Shown one piece after another: positions 63,082-64,000 of a DNA stretch of 64,000 bases. Each line of letters begins with the position of its first letter. Within the stretch, counting starts at the first letter, position 1. The notes beneath the pieces were generated by a model that had not been told where the DNA came from, ran no database searches, and saw only the letters and a list, made by a program, of their open reading frames with translations. Location: the NCBI RefSeq assembly GCF_004359965.1, contig NZ_SMRQ01000004.1:1-64000 (forward strand). The letters run 5' to 3'. The position numbers and the translations under genes are program-made. The DNA is from Cognatilysobacter segetis. GTDB taxonomy: Bacteria > Pseudomonadota > Gammaproteobacteria > Xanthomonadales > Xanthomonadaceae.

Positions 63082-63407
63082 ACGCGGTCGCCGTTCCGGT
63101 CGCACCGGAAGAAATCCACGATTGCGCGCATTGCGACGCCGTCTGCTGCCGGCTCACCGTCGTGCTGTTGCCCGGCGACGACATTCCCGAGCGCTTCACC
63201 GACGTGACCGAGAACGGCCTGCCGGTGATGGCGCGCGACGAGGACGGCTGGTGCGTCGCGATCGACAGCAGCCGCATGTGCTGCTCGATCTACGAGACGC
63301 GGCCGCAGATCTGCCGCCGGTTCACGATGGGCGGCCCGTACTGCCAGGCCGTGCGCGAGGACTACCGCCGTTTCTATCCCCGCGAAATTCCCCTGACACT
63401 CGCCTGA
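63078..63407 (+). CDS. YkgJ-family cysteine-cluster protein
   Basis: A 109-aa protein with the CxxCxxxCC-type cluster DCAHCDAVCCRL and further cysteines in GWCVAI, RMCCSIYETRPQICRRF and YCQAVREDY. The cluster most likely binds zinc or an Fe-S centre. The family is uncharacterised. Coupled to the methyltransferase gene, with which it may share a substrate protein, and followed nine bases later by a 64-aa reading frame with a strong ribosome site. Confidence 0.86.
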   Translation: MNAVAVPVAPEEIHDCAHCDAVCCRLTVVLLPGDDIPERFTDVTENGLPVMARDEDGWCVAIDSSRMCCSIYETRPQICRRFTMGGPYCQAVREDYRRFYPREIPLTLA

Positions 63408-63416
63408 GGAGGCCCC

Positions 63417-63611
63417 ATGAGCAAGTCCACGATGCGTTTTCCCTCGGGCGGCTCGCCCGGCCGTCGTCCGGAATCGTCGCGCGAACTGACCAGCGAGCGC
63501 ATCGCGCACGACATGGACGCGTTCGCCGCGGCTGGTGGCAAGGTCGAAGTGCTCGGCACGACGGTCACACTCAAGCGTCTGGCCGACCCGGCGGCGCCGG
63601 CGAAGGGCTGA
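63417..63611 (+). CDS. Small hypothetical protein
   Basis: A 64-aa protein (MSKSTMRFPSGGSPGRRPESSRELTSERIAHDMDAFAAAGGKVEVLGTTVTLKRL...). I do not recognise it. GAGGAGG lies six bases before the ATG, the best ribosome site of the three genes, and the short distance to ykgJ puts it in the same transcript. Small, basic at the N-terminus, no membrane helix. Confidence 0.65.
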   Translation: MSKSTMRFPSGGSPGRRPESSRELTSERIAHDMDAFAAAGGKVEVLGTTVTLKRLADPAAPAKG

Positions 63612-63619
63612 GCCGCAAT

Positions 63620-63641
63620 CCGGGGCCGTCCACGGCCCCGG
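63620..63641. terminator. Hairpin between convergent genes at the right edge
   Basis: CCGGGGCCGT and ACGGCCCCGG are exact inverted copies around two bases; nine base pairs with a four-base loop can form. Between two convergent stops. Confidence 0.55.
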
Positions 63642-63644
63642 CGA

Positions 63645-64000
63645 TCACATCGCCGCGCTGCTGGTCGCGAGCGCGCCGCGGAAGCCGGGGTCCAGCGAAT
63701 CGCGCACGTCGCGTTCGACGAGCGCCAGCACGGTTTCCACGCCGTCCGGCGTGCCCAGGAGATCGCGCGGGCTGGCGCCCAGTTCCGCATGCGGGGTGTT
63801 GAGGAAGCGCTGCACGCGCTCGGCCGCCCCGAACACGTCGCCGAGCGCGCGATGCAGGCGCACCAGCCGCAACGCACGCTGGCCTTCCGGCGAGTCGGGG
63901 TCGAGCGTCGCTTGGTTGCCGAGCAGCTGGTCGATGAGCTCCGCGTCCGTCGACAGGATGAACTGCAACAGCTGCCCGTCCAGCTCGAGCGTGCGACTGG
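63645..64000 (-). CDS. MbcA/ParS/Xre antitoxin-like protein (DUF2384), 5' end missing
   Basis: The frame runs off the right edge; about 117 C-terminal residues are visible. DVFGAAERVQRFLNTPHAELGASPRDLL and TPDGVETVLALVERDV are the toxin-binding domain motif of Xre/MbcA/ParS antitoxins. Such antitoxins neutralise RES-domain NAD-degrading toxins. The true start is outside the window, so the frame is open through 64000 (a TTG at 63968 is not the likely start). The toxin gene would usually lie downstream, but here the next gene is convergent. Confidence 0.68.
   Translation of the reverse strand, partial: SRTLELDGQLLQFILSTDAELIDQLLGNQATLDPDSPEGQRALRLVRLHRALGDVFGAAERVQRFLNTPHAELGASPRDLLGTPDGVETVLALVERDVRDSLDPGFRGALATSSAAM

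Noticed and set aside
63417-63611. The 64-aa protein as the toxin of the neighbouring antitoxin
   Set aside because: It is convergent, lacks RES motifs, and belongs to the methyltransferase/YkgJ transcript.

Overview
The window is about 70% G+C, densely packed chromosomal DNA of a gammaproteobacterium. The Oar-like TonB receptor, 456-aa GlmU, DUF3348/DUF802 operon, YkuD proteins and the weak-35/TAnnnT-10 promoters suggest the Xanthomonadaceae/Lysobacteraceae (Lysobacter- or Luteimonas-like). This is inference from gene content, since no rRNA or other species marker is present. I see no insertion sequence, prophage, CRISPR array, tRNA or rRNA.

Region 1 (1-16844) reads as one peptidoglycan-peptide scavenging locus. 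Two operons diverge from an AT-rich double promoter near 9969-10036. The minus operon encodes a transglutaminase-like protein, a TonB receptor, stand-alone diaminopimelate decarboxylase (LysA) and two serine hydrolases. The plus operon encodes a DUF819 membrane protein, an exported NlpC/P60 endopeptidase, a dipeptide epimerase, an RpiR/MurR-type regulator, a YkuD lipoprotein and an SDF symporter. The end of a D-Ala-D-Ala dipeptidase and a D-amino acid oxidoreductase lie at the left edge. Together they could take muropeptide stems apart to L-Ala, L-Glu, D-Ala-derived pyruvate and L-Lys.

Region 2 (16988-23417) holds a DUF411 protein, a Sel1-repeat protein, a VOC protein, an ECF42-type sigma-factor operon (YCII, VOC, VOC, sigma, YCII) with a matching promoter at its head, an RcnB-like protein and a Nudix hydrolase.

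Region 3 (23440-27308) is a four-gene overlapping operon, DUF3348 / DUF802 / OmpA / DUF2894. Its middle pair carries MotA/TolQ-like and MotB-like hallmarks plus a very long coiled-coil tail, so it looks like an ion-driven stator of the ZorAB general type with unfamiliar partners. This is the best candidate here for an undescribed system.

Region 4 (27719-46851) contains small unknown genes, a MASE1-PAS-GAF hybrid histidine kinase, queD, a phasin, an RND efflux pump with its adaptor, free-methionine sulfoxide reductase, a cobalamin riboswitch with btuB, GtrA plus a large membrane glycosyltransferase-like protein, and glmU.

Region 5 (46858-52827) includes a universal stress protein, DUF1003 protein, a two-lobed L,D-transpeptidase, a beta-CASP metallo-hydrolase, a YgiD dioxygenase and a TRIC channel. 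ANR/FNR-type boxes sit in two of its intergenic gaps.

Region 6 (52871-64000) has a MacAB-like exporter operon with a sigma-54 promoter, followed by its likely sigma-54 response regulator (broken by a two-base slip in a CG repeat) and NtrY-like kinase. Then come glmS, a small methyltransferase/YkgJ group and a partial MbcA/ParS-type antitoxin at the right edge.
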